Assembly (NCBI GenBank): GCA_032718475.1
Contig: JAUCBJ010003594.1
Location: 1-21,687, forward strand
Source: Nemertoderma westbladi
Taxonomy: Eukaryota; Xenacoelomorpha; Nemertodermatida; Nemertodermatidae
Reading direction: 5' to 3'
Length of the DNA: 21,687 bases
Under the pieces are notes generated by a model. It had not been told where the DNA came from. It was given only the letters and a program-made list of their open reading frames with translations, and did no database searches. Made by a program: the position numbers and the translations under genes. Positions within the stretch are counted from its first letter, which is position 1. Each line of letters starts with the position of its first letter. Of this stretch, positions 1-8,754 are shown in pieces.

Positions 1-65
1 GAATACAGTTCTATATATTTAGTGCTAGAGAAATGTAGAGAAAAACACAATTTAAATTAGTGGAA

Positions 66-1186
66 AAAGCAATTGTTTTAGTGAACAATACAATTGTTTT
101 AGTGAACAATACGATTGTTTTAGTGAACAATACAATTGTTTTAGTGAACAATTACAATTGTTTTAGTGAACAATACAATTGTTTTAGTGAACAATACAAT
201 TGTTTTAGTGAACAATACGATTGTTTTAGTGAACAATACAATTGTTTTAGTGAACAATACGATTGTTTTAGTGAACAATACGATTGTTTTAGTGAACAAT
301 TACAATTGTTTTAGTGAACAAATACAATTGTTTTTAGTGAACAATACAATTGTTTTAGTGAACAATACAATTGTTTTTAGTGAACAATACAATTGTTTTA
401 GTGAACAATACGATTGTTTTAGTGAACAATACGATTGTTTTAGTGAACAATACGATTGTTTTAGTGAAGCAATACGATTGTTTTAGTGAACAATACAATT
501 GTTTTAGTGAACAATACGATTGTTTTAGCGAACAATACAATTGTTTTCGTGAACAATACAATTGTTTTTAGTGAACAATACGAATTGTTTTAGTGAACAA
601 TACAATTGTTTTAGTGAACAATACAATTGTTTTAGTGAACAACACAATTGTTTTAGTGAACAATACAATTGTTTTAGTGAACAATACGATTGTTTTAGTG
701 AACAATACGATTGTTTTAGTGAACAATACAATTGTTTTAGTGAACAATACAATTGTTTTAGTGAACAATACAATTGTTTTAGTGAACAATACAATTGTTT
801 TAGTAAACAATACAATTGTTTTAGTGAACAATACAATTGTTTTAGTGAACAATACAATTGTTTTAGTGAACAATACGATTGTTTTAGTGAACAATTACAA
901 TTGTTTTTAGTGAACAAATACAATTGTTTTAGTGAGAACAATACAATTGTTTTAGTGAACAATACAATTGTTTTAGTGAACAATACAATTGTTTTAGTGA
1001 ACAATACAATTGTTTTAGTGAACAATACAATTGTATTAGTGAACAATACAATTGTTTTAGTGAACAATACAATTGTTTTAGTAAACAATACAATTGTTTT
1101 AGTGAACAATACAATTGTTTTAGTGAACAATACAATTGTTTTAGTGAACAATACAATTATTTTAGTGAACAATACAATTATTTTAT
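66..1186. repeat. 21-bp minisatellite array, about 50 copies
   Basis: A near-continuous tandem array with a 21-bp period. The core is ATTGTTTTAGTGAACAAT followed by ACA or ACG. The main variation is an A/G transition in the spacer (CAATTG versus CGATTG units), plus scattered 1-bp insertions such as an extra T in the T run. Each unit holds a 6-bp inverted repeat (ATTGTT, six bases, AACAAT), so every unit can form a small hairpin. Because 21 is a multiple of three, two of three frames on each strand stay open and give spurious heptapeptide ORFs. The right edge decays into ATTATTTTA-type units near 1150-1186. No flanking gene suggests a coding role. Confidence 0.97.
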
Positions 1187-1325
1187 AAAATAAAAAATGT
1201 CTTCAGATAAAGCATATTTTTTAAAGATGCGCCTGTCTTTCTGATTCCAAATATATGCATGTCATTTTTCGAAAAAAATTGACTTTGACGGTTTTGACAT
1301 GTAAGGGCCGAATAACCAAGCTGGC
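1187..1325. other. Short AT-rich spacer
   Basis: Non-coding sequence between the minisatellite and the first dispersed repeat. I see no gene, RNA or recognisable element in it. Confidence 0.6.
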
Positions 1326-1740
1326 TTATTAGTCTGGCTCATTACAATGCTGCATTTGAGTAGATGTGAGGTGTGGTTGGACTGGTTCCCCTTCCAAGCT
1401 TGGCTAGACATTGGCTAACGAAGGAGGGAGCTATAGCTGGAGACAGGGCATTTTAATAAGTTAATTACGTTTAGATCAATTAAAAACACATTTCTTAAAG
1501 CAAATCCCTTAAACTACAGTAATTAAAAACTATAATGGAATGGGGTATCGGGTATACAGTTGTATAATTGTTAAGTATAATTATTTAAATCTTACACTAG
1601 AAAATAATTAATATCCTTTAAGAGGCAGGTTGAAAATGCTGCTTTTACCCTAATCAACTTAATTATCAACTTAATTAACTAATTAACTGCTATTATCTTA
1701 GCTTCTCGAAGGCCACATTGAAATTCAACTTGGAAAATTT
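1326..1740 (+). repeat. Dispersed repeat, uninterrupted copy
   Basis: This segment matches, in inverted orientation, two blocks at the right of the window: 15380-15000 and about 13165-13111. Anchors are the stretch around TTACGTTTAGATCAATTAA (near 1465), the stretch around TTGAAAATGCTGCTTTTACC (near 1632) and CTTCTCGAAGGCCACA (near 1702). In this copy the two blocks are joined. In the right-hand copy they are separated by a retrotransposon fragment. By eye the match looks about 80-85% with small indels. No coding capacity and no clear terminal inverted repeat were seen, so the element class is unknown. Confidence 0.85.
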
Positions 1741-2012
1741 AAACTTTTGCCAGAATACAAGTCATGTGTACCAAGTTTGGATAGATTTCATTAACATTTG
1801 GCTGAGTTATTAACGTTTAAAATTGAACGCGACAGAACGACAGATACACCGATTGAGTTAGTGATACCCGTATGCTAAGCTCGCTTACTTACGTGGCTCG
1901 CCCCACAAAAAAGGAAACACTTTTTTTGTCAACAAAAAAGTAATGTTGAATTAAATTTCAAAGTAATTTCCAGGACATTGATTTGTTATACAAGCTAGGT
2001 TTTGGTAATTTT
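1741..2012. other. Intergenic, no gene seen
   Basis: AT-rich DNA. The stretch 1755-1905 (ACCAAGTTTGGAT, then GACAGAACGACAGATACACC) has the look of an old transposon 3' end, but nothing in the window pairs with it, so I do not assign it. Confidence 0.4.
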
Positions 2013-2190
2013 TTTATAAATGTTCCAGAACTTGTGTAAGCTAGCAATTTTGATAAATATTTTTTGTTCTAGAACACATTTTTATTTTTTATACTAGCTA
2101 GTCTTTTCTACATATTTTATAAATGTTATAGAACACGTGTTAGTTAGAAATTTTGGTAACTATTTATGTTCTAGAACACATTTTTTTTGT
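2013..2190. repeat. Two-copy degenerate repeat with TTCTAGAA motifs
   Basis: Two related segments, about 2013-2090 and 2117-2190, are spaced roughly 104 bp apart. Each runs from TTTATAAATGTT through a TAGAAC or CAGAAC motif and an AATTTTG block to GTTCTAGAACACATTTTT. The palindrome TTCTAGAA recurs at the end of both units and once more near 2240. It resembles a two-block heat-shock element, but no gene lies nearby, so a repeat explanation is preferred. Confidence 0.7.
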
Positions 2191-4056
2191 AACATTTTTT
2201 GGAAAAAAAATACCATCCTACTGTCAGGTCAAATATTTCTTCTAGAAAAAAAAACCTAATGATAAAAACCTTTTTCATATGAAAAAAATTAGTCAAACTA
2301 TGGGTACCCAAGGTGTATTAATGTCAATATTGATGCTGAAATAGGCCCAGATAAAAATTTATAACAAATAAAACGACAGGAAATATATTAAAAATAATGG
2401 CTGGGGTTGATTAGGTATAGTTAGCTGAGGGTGAGGGTGAGTCGGTTATAGTAGAAAGGGACGTAGTGCGACCGCGTGGTAATGCTGTCGGGGACTTAGG
2501 CATTCAACGAGACCTCGGTGAATGAAAACGGCTAGCTTAGAATTTAATAAAATGTAAATAATGGAGCCCGGTTGTTTTTTTTATTTCGAAAGCCGTTTGA
2601 GTTCTGTATTTATGCCATTCAAACTCTCATTGGTTACGGTAACAATTATGAACGTATGATAAAATAAAATTACCAATAATCTGCCTACAGAATTCATGAT
2701 ACAAATTTCCCTTCAGTTCTTTATGTAACAAGAAAAATATAAGCATTTAATTGAATTTCAACAACAAAAACTTTCAGAGCATCTCAAAATTATCTCGAAA
2801 ATTTTATTTCGTTGGCCCTTTCTGGGTATATAGGCCTAATTAACTTAATATTTCGATGATATTTATGATTCCAGAATGTACTGTATGTTTGAATTAAGTA
2901 AAAAAACAAGCAATACAGCACAGTATTGCGTGCCTACTTTTCACTTTCTCAATTTATTCGCCATTGAGCAAATTATTTTGGTTTCCTAAACAAAATTTAG
3001 ATTTTCTAATTTTTTTCTGACCGTTTAGAAACTTTTCACAGTAAACATTTTGAAAAAAACCCTGCTGGGAGCTATCAGGTAAAATACCTCGGTGAAGTAA
3101 TTAGCGACTTCGCGAGTATCACTGCTTCAAATACTTTTGTTACATTATGTCAACTTAACAGTGTTCTGGTGAATTACTCATAACGCTGCAAAGTAATCAA
3201 TGACATGGAAACGACTCCAATTACCGTATTCCAGAATTTATTATTTCCATTTATGTTAATGAGTGCTGCTTTATTAACCGGTTTGCAGTGAAGGGACTAC
3301 AGACAGAACTAGCTACAGTATGTAAATAACAATTGTTTAACGAATATTGTATTCCATTATCGCGAAACGTCCAATAGAAGACACTAAAATAGGAAAGAAA
3401 GTGAAGACAGTGTTCAGTAAAACTGAACGGACACAGACGGTGACTAAGTTTGCTTCAGTCGACTATAGTGAAGATGGATTAATGATTTATCACATTCACG
3501 CATGAGATAACTTCCAATAAACTTTAATTAGATTTAAATGTATAATTAATACATATTAATTAATTTTTGTACCTGTTTATAAATTTAACTTATATTCGAT
3601 ATATTTAGTACATGATTAAAATGTATTAATGAATATCCATAAAATCCTTTCTTCACATACCGAACGCTGATAAGTTGACATAATGTAACAAAATTACATA
3701 CACAAGAGCCGGGCCTAGCGCCCCGTGAAGCAAGTCGTAGGAGACAGTACGAGTCAAGAAAAAGCTTTTTATTCTGTCTGATGTTCTTATTAGTGTGAGG
3801 GTAGTCCCGGTGGTGTACGAGAAATTTTATAGACAACTTAAACTATAATTATTATGTTGTATATGAATTATGAAAGCTGCTGTGATTATAGAAGATAGAG
3901 AGCAGTTAGCGAAATGATTATTTTATTCTATCGGATAGAGTAGTCAGAGAGGAGTCGAGGTGTTAATTGATTAATAATAATAACAGCAGTTGTCATGAAT
4001 TCAATACAATCGCGCACAAGAAGTGATAAGACAAATTCGTTCTTATTTTTGTAATA
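2191..4056. other. Intergenic desert, no gene seen
   Basis: About 1.9 kb of AT-rich sequence with short, non-conserved open frames only. The longest (3585-3836, minus) has low-complexity composition and no recognisable domain. No RNA gene or inverted repeat of note was seen. Confidence 0.6.
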
Positions 4057-4128
4057 AATAAAACAAGTTGAGATGTTTCAATGTAAACCGCGATTAACAA
4101 TTTACACTGTTCAATGTAAACCGCGATA
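4057..4128. repeat. Short dispersed repeat with ACCGCGAT core, first site
   Basis: Bases 4057-4094 match 4641-4678 at about 36 of 38 positions (AATAAAACAA, then TTGAGATGTTTCAAT, then TAAACCGCGAT). The last part, TTCAATGTAAACCGCGAT, is repeated again near 4111-4128. This is probably a fragment of one repeat family. Confidence 0.75.
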
Positions 4129-4640
4129 TTAATTAAATACAACAATTATATTATTATTATATAACAGATTTTCATATTTCATACTATAATGTTAGCCTTA
4201 TGGAGAATCATTATGAGGCTGAGTAAACATTCAGCCTTATAAGCATACAGCCTCCACAGTATTAATGTTGGCACAAAGATTTCAAAATAAAACAATAATT
4301 AGATGAGAGCATAGTACAATACACTGAGTAGCCAACACACTGTTTAACTAACAGTCATTTAGCTTGCACGCCAATTAATTAACATAGCAAGGATGCATTG
4401 GGAAGAGTTATTCAGCTGAGACTGTAATAGCCAGCTAAACCAGTTAATGTTTGCTTACTGTCTGGGTTGTACAGTAGAGTTAGAGTGATAATTAAAACTT
4501 GGCAGAGAAAGTACTTCTTTGTTAGTTGCCCTTCCTATTGAATGCATTACCAGGCCATCTCTATACATTTTTCAAGAGTGCCACCTGGTGTTTTATCATT
4601 GCGCCTATGGCAATTTTCGTGTTTTGGGGCTATTTTTCGA
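4129..4640. other. Intergenic, no gene seen
   Basis: AT-rich non-coding DNA between two copies of the short ACCGCGAT repeat. No open frame, RNA or element was recognised. Confidence 0.55.
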
Positions 4641-4678
4641 AATAAAACAAATTGAGATGTTTCAATTTAAACCGCGAT
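4641..4678. repeat. Short dispersed repeat with ACCGCGAT core, second site
   Basis: This is the partner of 4057-4094 in the same orientation, with about two mismatches in 38 bases. Downstream (4700-4755), a stretch containing TGCAAAATTTCATCCAAAT and AGAGCCGTTTTTGCTC looks like common transposon-derived sequence but cannot be classified here. Confidence 0.7.
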
Positions 4679-4757
4679 TTCACAAGTACCCTTAGAAATC
4701 GATTTTCATGGTCCATGCAAAATTTCATCCAAATCGTTAGAGCCGTTTTTGCTCTAG

Positions 4758-4800
4758 GTCAGTAGTCAGTAGTCAATAGCCAGTAGTCAGTAACCAGTAG
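4758..4800. repeat. Degenerate 7-bp tandem repeat (CAGTAGT)n
   Basis: About six imperfect heptamers of the form CAGTAGT, CAATAGC or CAGTAAC in a row. A short microsatellite with no sign of function. Confidence 0.75.
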
Positions 4801-4839
4801 CTTTTTTTTCTTGCAGTAATCAAGTCTAACGACTTCCTA

Positions 4840-4977
4840 ATCATTGCTTGCAAATGACACTTTTCAGCGTTAAAGACCCTTGTTTATTCATGTAAACTTC
4901 CCTCGCTGCGCTCGCTCGGTACATAAATAAACTCGGGTCGTAACGCTGCAAAGTGCTACTTTACACACAACAATGAT
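4840..4977. mobile_element. Foldback (MITE-like) element, 138 bp
   Basis: The two halves are imperfect reverse complements. It opens with ATCATTG (4840-4846) and closes with CAATGAT (4971-4977). Paired blocks include CACTTTTCAGCGTTA against TAACGCTGCAAAGTG, then GACCC against GGGTC, and GTTTATTCATGTA against TACATAAATAAAC. The central loop is CTCGCTGCGCTCGCTCG-like. This architecture fits a small foldback transposon or a stable hairpin. No target duplication was identified and there is no coding capacity. Confidence 0.75.
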
Positions 4978-5462
4978 GTAAATAGTTATTGCCAGAATGT
5001 TAATAGAACAGACAGGCCGATAAGATTTTGGTATAATTGGGTCATAACTTTCTCCTTTGAATATTCGTGTCAGTGCAGTTTTCCCAAAAACTGCCTGAGT
5101 TGAACAAAGAAATAATGAAGCTTGGAGCCTGGATGTAAGGAACTGCGGCGCATGACCATAACATAAAGCACTAGACTAGACAGCGTTTTAGAACCAGGCA
5201 CGTATAGGTGCAAGCAGCAACGTTCTACAGGCTGCGAATATATCGAATTAGAATCGGACCTCAACTTACCCGAATTGAGTCATAAAAAAAACTATTCAAT
5301 TTAAGTCAAAATTTTTAAATTTTGTTATAGTTTTGAGTTTGATGTATTTAGCTAATCAATAGTTTAACGTGAAGAACAAAATAAATGATAATAATACTTT
5401 AGGTTTTATAAACAATAAATAATCTGGTATAAAAATACCAGAATAAATCACAATAAATTCAA
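4978..5462. other. Region beyond the NAA25 3' end, no gene seen
   Basis: AT-rich DNA between the foldback element and the presumed NAA25 polyadenylation signal. A weak open frame at 5070-5264 (minus) shows no domain I recognise. Confidence 0.5.
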
Positions 5463-5468
5463 TTTATT
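5463..5468 (-). terminator. Candidate NAA25 polyadenylation signal (AATAAA)
   Basis: Reading the minus strand, this is the first AATAAA I find after the NAA25 stop codon, about 390 nt downstream. It would give a 3' UTR of roughly 0.4 kb. Cleavage would follow near 5440-5450. No transcript evidence is available from sequence alone. Confidence 0.45.
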
Positions 5469-5709
5469 TCATTCCAACATACAAGTAAAAGGTAAAACGA
5501 ATGTATCGCATATTTGTACATATAAAAATAGAGACAAAGGGGGGGAGGGTTGACGGATAATCCCATCCCGGAGAATTAATTAATGTTATTTGTGTTAATT
5601 TAAACAAAACGCAAACAAGATTCAATAGCAACAGCTTACAGTTTCAGTTTTCCTTCGTAAATTGGGCTACTTTCCCCTGGAAAGGATTCTATTTCACTGG
5701 CGTCATCAA

Positions 5710-5726
5710 CCCCCCCCCCCCCCCCC
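5710..5726. repeat. C17 homopolymer (G17 in the NAA25 mRNA sense)
   Basis: Seventeen consecutive C on the plus strand, about 135 nt downstream of the NAA25 stop. If the 3' UTR reaches the AATAAA at 5463, the mRNA would carry a 17-G run. Confidence 0.95.
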
Positions 5727-5859
5727 GTATCTGTAAATATATCGCCAATCGAACCTAAGGGTGAGGTTGTAGCGTAAACCAATAATTAGCATGAAAATAA
5801 TATATAGTTGAAATTCTACGGACCCTTCTCCCTACTATAACTATAGCACATCAACAAGA

Positions 5860-8754
5860 CTATCTGGATTTATCGTCTACCAAATTACCCAAACGCTCAA
5901 GTTGACTTTGCGACTTTTTAATAGCCTCGCACATTTCCTCAGCGGAGTTGGTGTAACTCTTAGAAACTCGAGACCAAAGTGTCTTCATATCGTTGGCGGA
6001 AACGAGACCACCCCGAGTAAGAGACATCTCCTCGAAGCCGCCGGCCAACCAATCGACCTGCAGCCTTCCAACACAACGCAACGCGCAACCGATAGCGTCG
6101 GATAAACCGAGTTGGGCCTCTCGGAACCCGATATAAACCGGGTCCGAGTCAACCCAACTCGTGTGTTTCTTCCGTCTACCGGAAGGTCCCGCACGACTTC
6201 CCACCAAATGGATACATATTTCTAGAACTTTTGTGCAAACCGAAATACTTTCTATAGTCAAAGCCGCGTTGTATAAATAATCTGATTCGATAGACAATTC
6301 CCCGTCATCCGCAGTCCGAATAAACTCGGTCTCTTCGCACCTTTTACAGACTTCAGAGAGAGCGGATAGGAAGTCGCGGATTAACGTGAGGTTTACGGAG
6401 GCCTTAGCAGAGGGTTCCCCCGGGAGTGATAATTCCGCACTCGCAAGGAGGAGAGAGAAAGCTCGCAGCCACAACTCGTCGTGCCCGAAACCCAGGAACA
6501 GCCGGAGGGGCGACTCGGGGGGTTCACGGATCCGGAGTCGACAACACAAACGCGACGAGTTGGATCGGATGTCCTCGAGCAGTTCCTCGAAGTGCAGAAG
6601 TAAACCGCGTAGTCGACGGGTCGGCGTCGCTGTTCCGTTAACCAACGCACCCTCCCCAGCCCCCCGTCCCCCCTCAGTCAACAACAACGCCCCACAATTC
6701 AACAGGAGCATGGAGAAGCATCGAACCCTCAACCACGCGACCTCCATATCGAAGGAGAGTTTAGCGACTTCCTCACTCCCACGATTTACATCCAACTTAC
6801 CGAAATCGCTTAGAACCGATAAATCCCGATTATCCCTTAGGAGATCCCAGTCGGGGGCGATAAACTCCACATCCTGCAGTCCTTCTAGGTCGTCCGACAG
6901 TAGAACAACCTCTAGGAACTTCTGCTCCCAGTGAACCTTGGCGTAATGCAGCGAGCGGTTGAGTCGACGTCGCAACTCTACGATCTCGAGGATCTTCGCG
7001 AAGTTCCCCGCCTTGTAGGCGAGCGCGAGCTGCTCGGCGGTCTCCCGGTTAGCGCCGCGACTCGACTTCCCGATCTCCGTGTACCTGGTCCACGCGACCG
7101 CGTAGCGCCCCGCGGGTTGCAGCAATGACGTCATCTCGTATCCGATCGTGTCCCACAGGATGTGTTTGACATCGAGGGCCCGGAAGTGGAGCGCCGCGGG
7201 GTTGGCGGCCCCGAGCCGCGAGTAACACCGGACCAACAGGAGTCGTAGATCGAAATCCGCCGAACTCTTCTCGATCCCGGCCTCTAGGATTCCGATCGCG
7301 TGGTAGAGGTACTTGGCGCGACGCGGTTCGGTCTCCCAGAGGTCGAGGAGCACGTGGACGGTGAGGAGGAGGTAGCCATCGGCGTGCTGCACCTCGGTGG
7401 GGAGCAGCCCCGCGCCGTGGCGCAGCGCCTCGGCGTAGTAGGCGCGGAGATCCCGGGTAACCGCGAGCAACTCCTCCGGGCCCATCCGGGAGTGGACCCC
7501 GAGACGCCGGGCCATCGTCAGCCAGCCCTGGTGGCGACGCGAGTTGGCGAGGTCGGCGGGGTACCGCCGTTCGGCGACGACGACCCGCTCGACCGAGTCT
7601 AAGGCCTCCGCGAGGAACCGCTCGGGGTTCTCCACCCCCCGCAGGTAGGGCTCCAAGTCGCGGCAACACGAGGGTTTACCGCCGAACCGATGGAAGTAGT
7701 GCAGACAGAGGTCCTCGACGGAGGCCAGTTGGCCGCTGCGGGGGAGGCCGAGGGCCGACATCTCCTTGGCCAGTAGCAACCTCGCGAGGTAGGGGCCCCG
7801 CAGTCTGTGAGACCGGTTGCATTCCTCGGCTACTATCGCGTCGTTAACAACCGATACAACCTCCTCGAGGAGGTCCTTATCGGAGTCCTTCGGAGTCTCT
7901 TCGGAGTCTCCTTTGTAGGAATCTGATTGGTCGTCACTAGGCTTGACATGTTCACTGTGATTGTCGGTGTCTACCGCATTATTAATGCCAATTTGTGAGT
8001 CTCTTGTTGCGTTGGTTTCACCTGTTGATTCAGTTTCAGTTTCACTTTTTGATTTAGTTTCAGTTTCACTTTTTGCGTCGGTTACGTCACTTTCAATATT
8101 ACCCAGACCGTTAACGTCGCTATCCCCGGGTTGGGCGCCCAACCGGTCGCTTCCCGCGCCACTCTGCGCGGCCGTTGCGCCACTCCTACCGCTCCCGCTC
8201 AACGCCGACTCAACCAGCCCCCGCCACGCCGGCCAGTCGTCCGGCTGCCCACCGAGTGTCCCCGCGAAGTGCGCGAAGGCCTCGCGCCAGCGCCCCAACC
8301 GCACGAGGTAGTCCCCGACTCGGGTCGCCACGAACATCGGCTCGAAGTCGACGCCGCCGCCGGACTGCCGCGAGGAGCTCCGCCGGATCATATTCAACGC
8401 CGCGACGAACTTCCGCTGCATCTCGAGGATTATTATATAGAGACGGAGTTGGGGGCCGGACTCGGCCTGCTCCGTGGCCGAACCGTCTCGGCCTACGAAC
8501 TTCTCGGCCATCCGCTGCGCGAGCGGGAGGTACAGATTGTAGGCGACATCCCCGGACCCCTCGGACACGTTGAGCGACTCCACCGCTTGCATTACTACCG
8601 ACATTACGCTCCAGAAGTAATAGGGGTTCTTGGGACGGAGTTTGTAGAGCGACATCGCCGTCTGTTGTTGCTTTTTGTACTCGTGGAGACGGACGTAGGC
8701 CATAAACAGATGGCTGTGGTATTCCTCGTTGGTGCGTTCCTTCGCTACTGCGGC
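5860..8754 (-). CDS. NAA25: NAA25 exon 3 (large terminal exon, 964 codons)
   Basis: The acceptor on the minus strand is CCGTTCCTTGCAG|GCC at 8755/8754, and reading starts AAVAKERTNEEYHSHLF. The exon runs without interruption to TAG at 5860-5862 and carries about 90% of the protein: the remaining TPR-like helical repeats and the C-terminal region. It is GC- and CpG-rich, especially 6900-8700, except for an AT-rich stretch (about 7890-8110) encoding the Ser/Glu/Thr/Asp-rich insert with a 24-bp tandem duplication (SETETKSK, then SETETES). Overlapping open frames on both strands follow from this GC content and are not genes. Animal NAA25 genes usually have many introns here. Confidence 0.95.
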   Translation of the reverse strand, partial: AAVAKERTNEEYHSHLFMAYVRLHEYKKQQQTAMSLYKLRPKNPYYFWSVMSVVMQAVESLNVSEGSGDVAYNLYLPLAQRMAEKFVGRDGSATEQAESGPQLRLYIIILEMQRKFVAALNMIRRSSSRQSGGGVDFEPMFVATRVGDYLVRLGRWREAFAHFAGTLGGQPDDWPAWRGLVESALSGSGRSGATAAQSGAGSDRLGAQPGDSDVNGLGNIESDVTDAKSETETKSKSETETESTGETNATRDSQIGINNAVDTDNHSEHVKPSDDQSDSYKGDSEETPKDSDKDLLEEVVSVVNDAIVAEECNRSHRLRGPYLARLLLAKEMSALGLPRSGQLASVEDLCLHYFHRFGGKPSCCRDLEPYLRGVENPERFLAEALDSVERVVVAERRYPADLANSRRHQGWLTMARRLGVHSRMGPEELLAVTRDLRAYYAEALRHGAGLLPTEVQHADGYLLLTVHVLLDLWETEPRRAKYLYHAIGILEAGIEKSSADFDLRLLLVRCYSRLGAANPAALHFRALDVKHILWDTIGYEMTSLLQPAGRYAVAWTRYTEIGKSSRGANRETAEQLALAYKAGNFAKILEIVELRRRLNRSLHYAKVHWEQKFLEVVLLSDDLEGLQDVEFIAPDWDLLRDNRDLSVLSDFGKLDVNRGSEEVAKLSFDMEVAWLRVRCFSMLLLNCGALLLTEGGRGAGEGALVNGTATPTRRLRGLLLHFEELLEDIRSNSSRLCCRLRIREPPESPLRLFLGFGHDELWLRAFSLLLASAELSLPGEPSAKASVNLTLIRDFLSALSEVCKRCEETEFIRTADDGELSIESDYLYNAALTIESISVCTKVLEICIHLVGSRAGPSGRRKKHTSWVDSDPVYIGFREAQLGLSDAIGCALRCVGRLQVDWLAGGFEEMSLTRGGLVSANDMKTLWSRVSKSYTNSAEEMCEAIKKSQSQLERLGNLVDDKSR

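Noticed and set aside
66-1186. CRISPR-like array
   Set aside because: Units are contiguous with no unique spacers, and the window is eukaryotic.
60-1188. Long open frames with heptapeptide repeats (NNTIVLV, YNCFSEQ, LFTKTIV, YCSLKQL)
   Set aside because: They arise because the tandem unit is 21 bp long, so frames stay open on both strands at once. There is no sign of coding constraint.
2020-2250. Heat-shock element cluster (TTCTAGAA, TTCCAGAA)
   Set aside because: No gene starts nearby and the motifs are explained by duplication of the local repeat.
3585-3836. Minus-strand ORF of 83 codons
   Set aside because: Composition and lack of any family pattern suggest a chance open frame.
5070-5264. 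Small minus-strand ORF downstream of NAA25
   Set aside because: No recognisable domain, no start context or splice support, and it lies in repeat-rich intergenic DNA.
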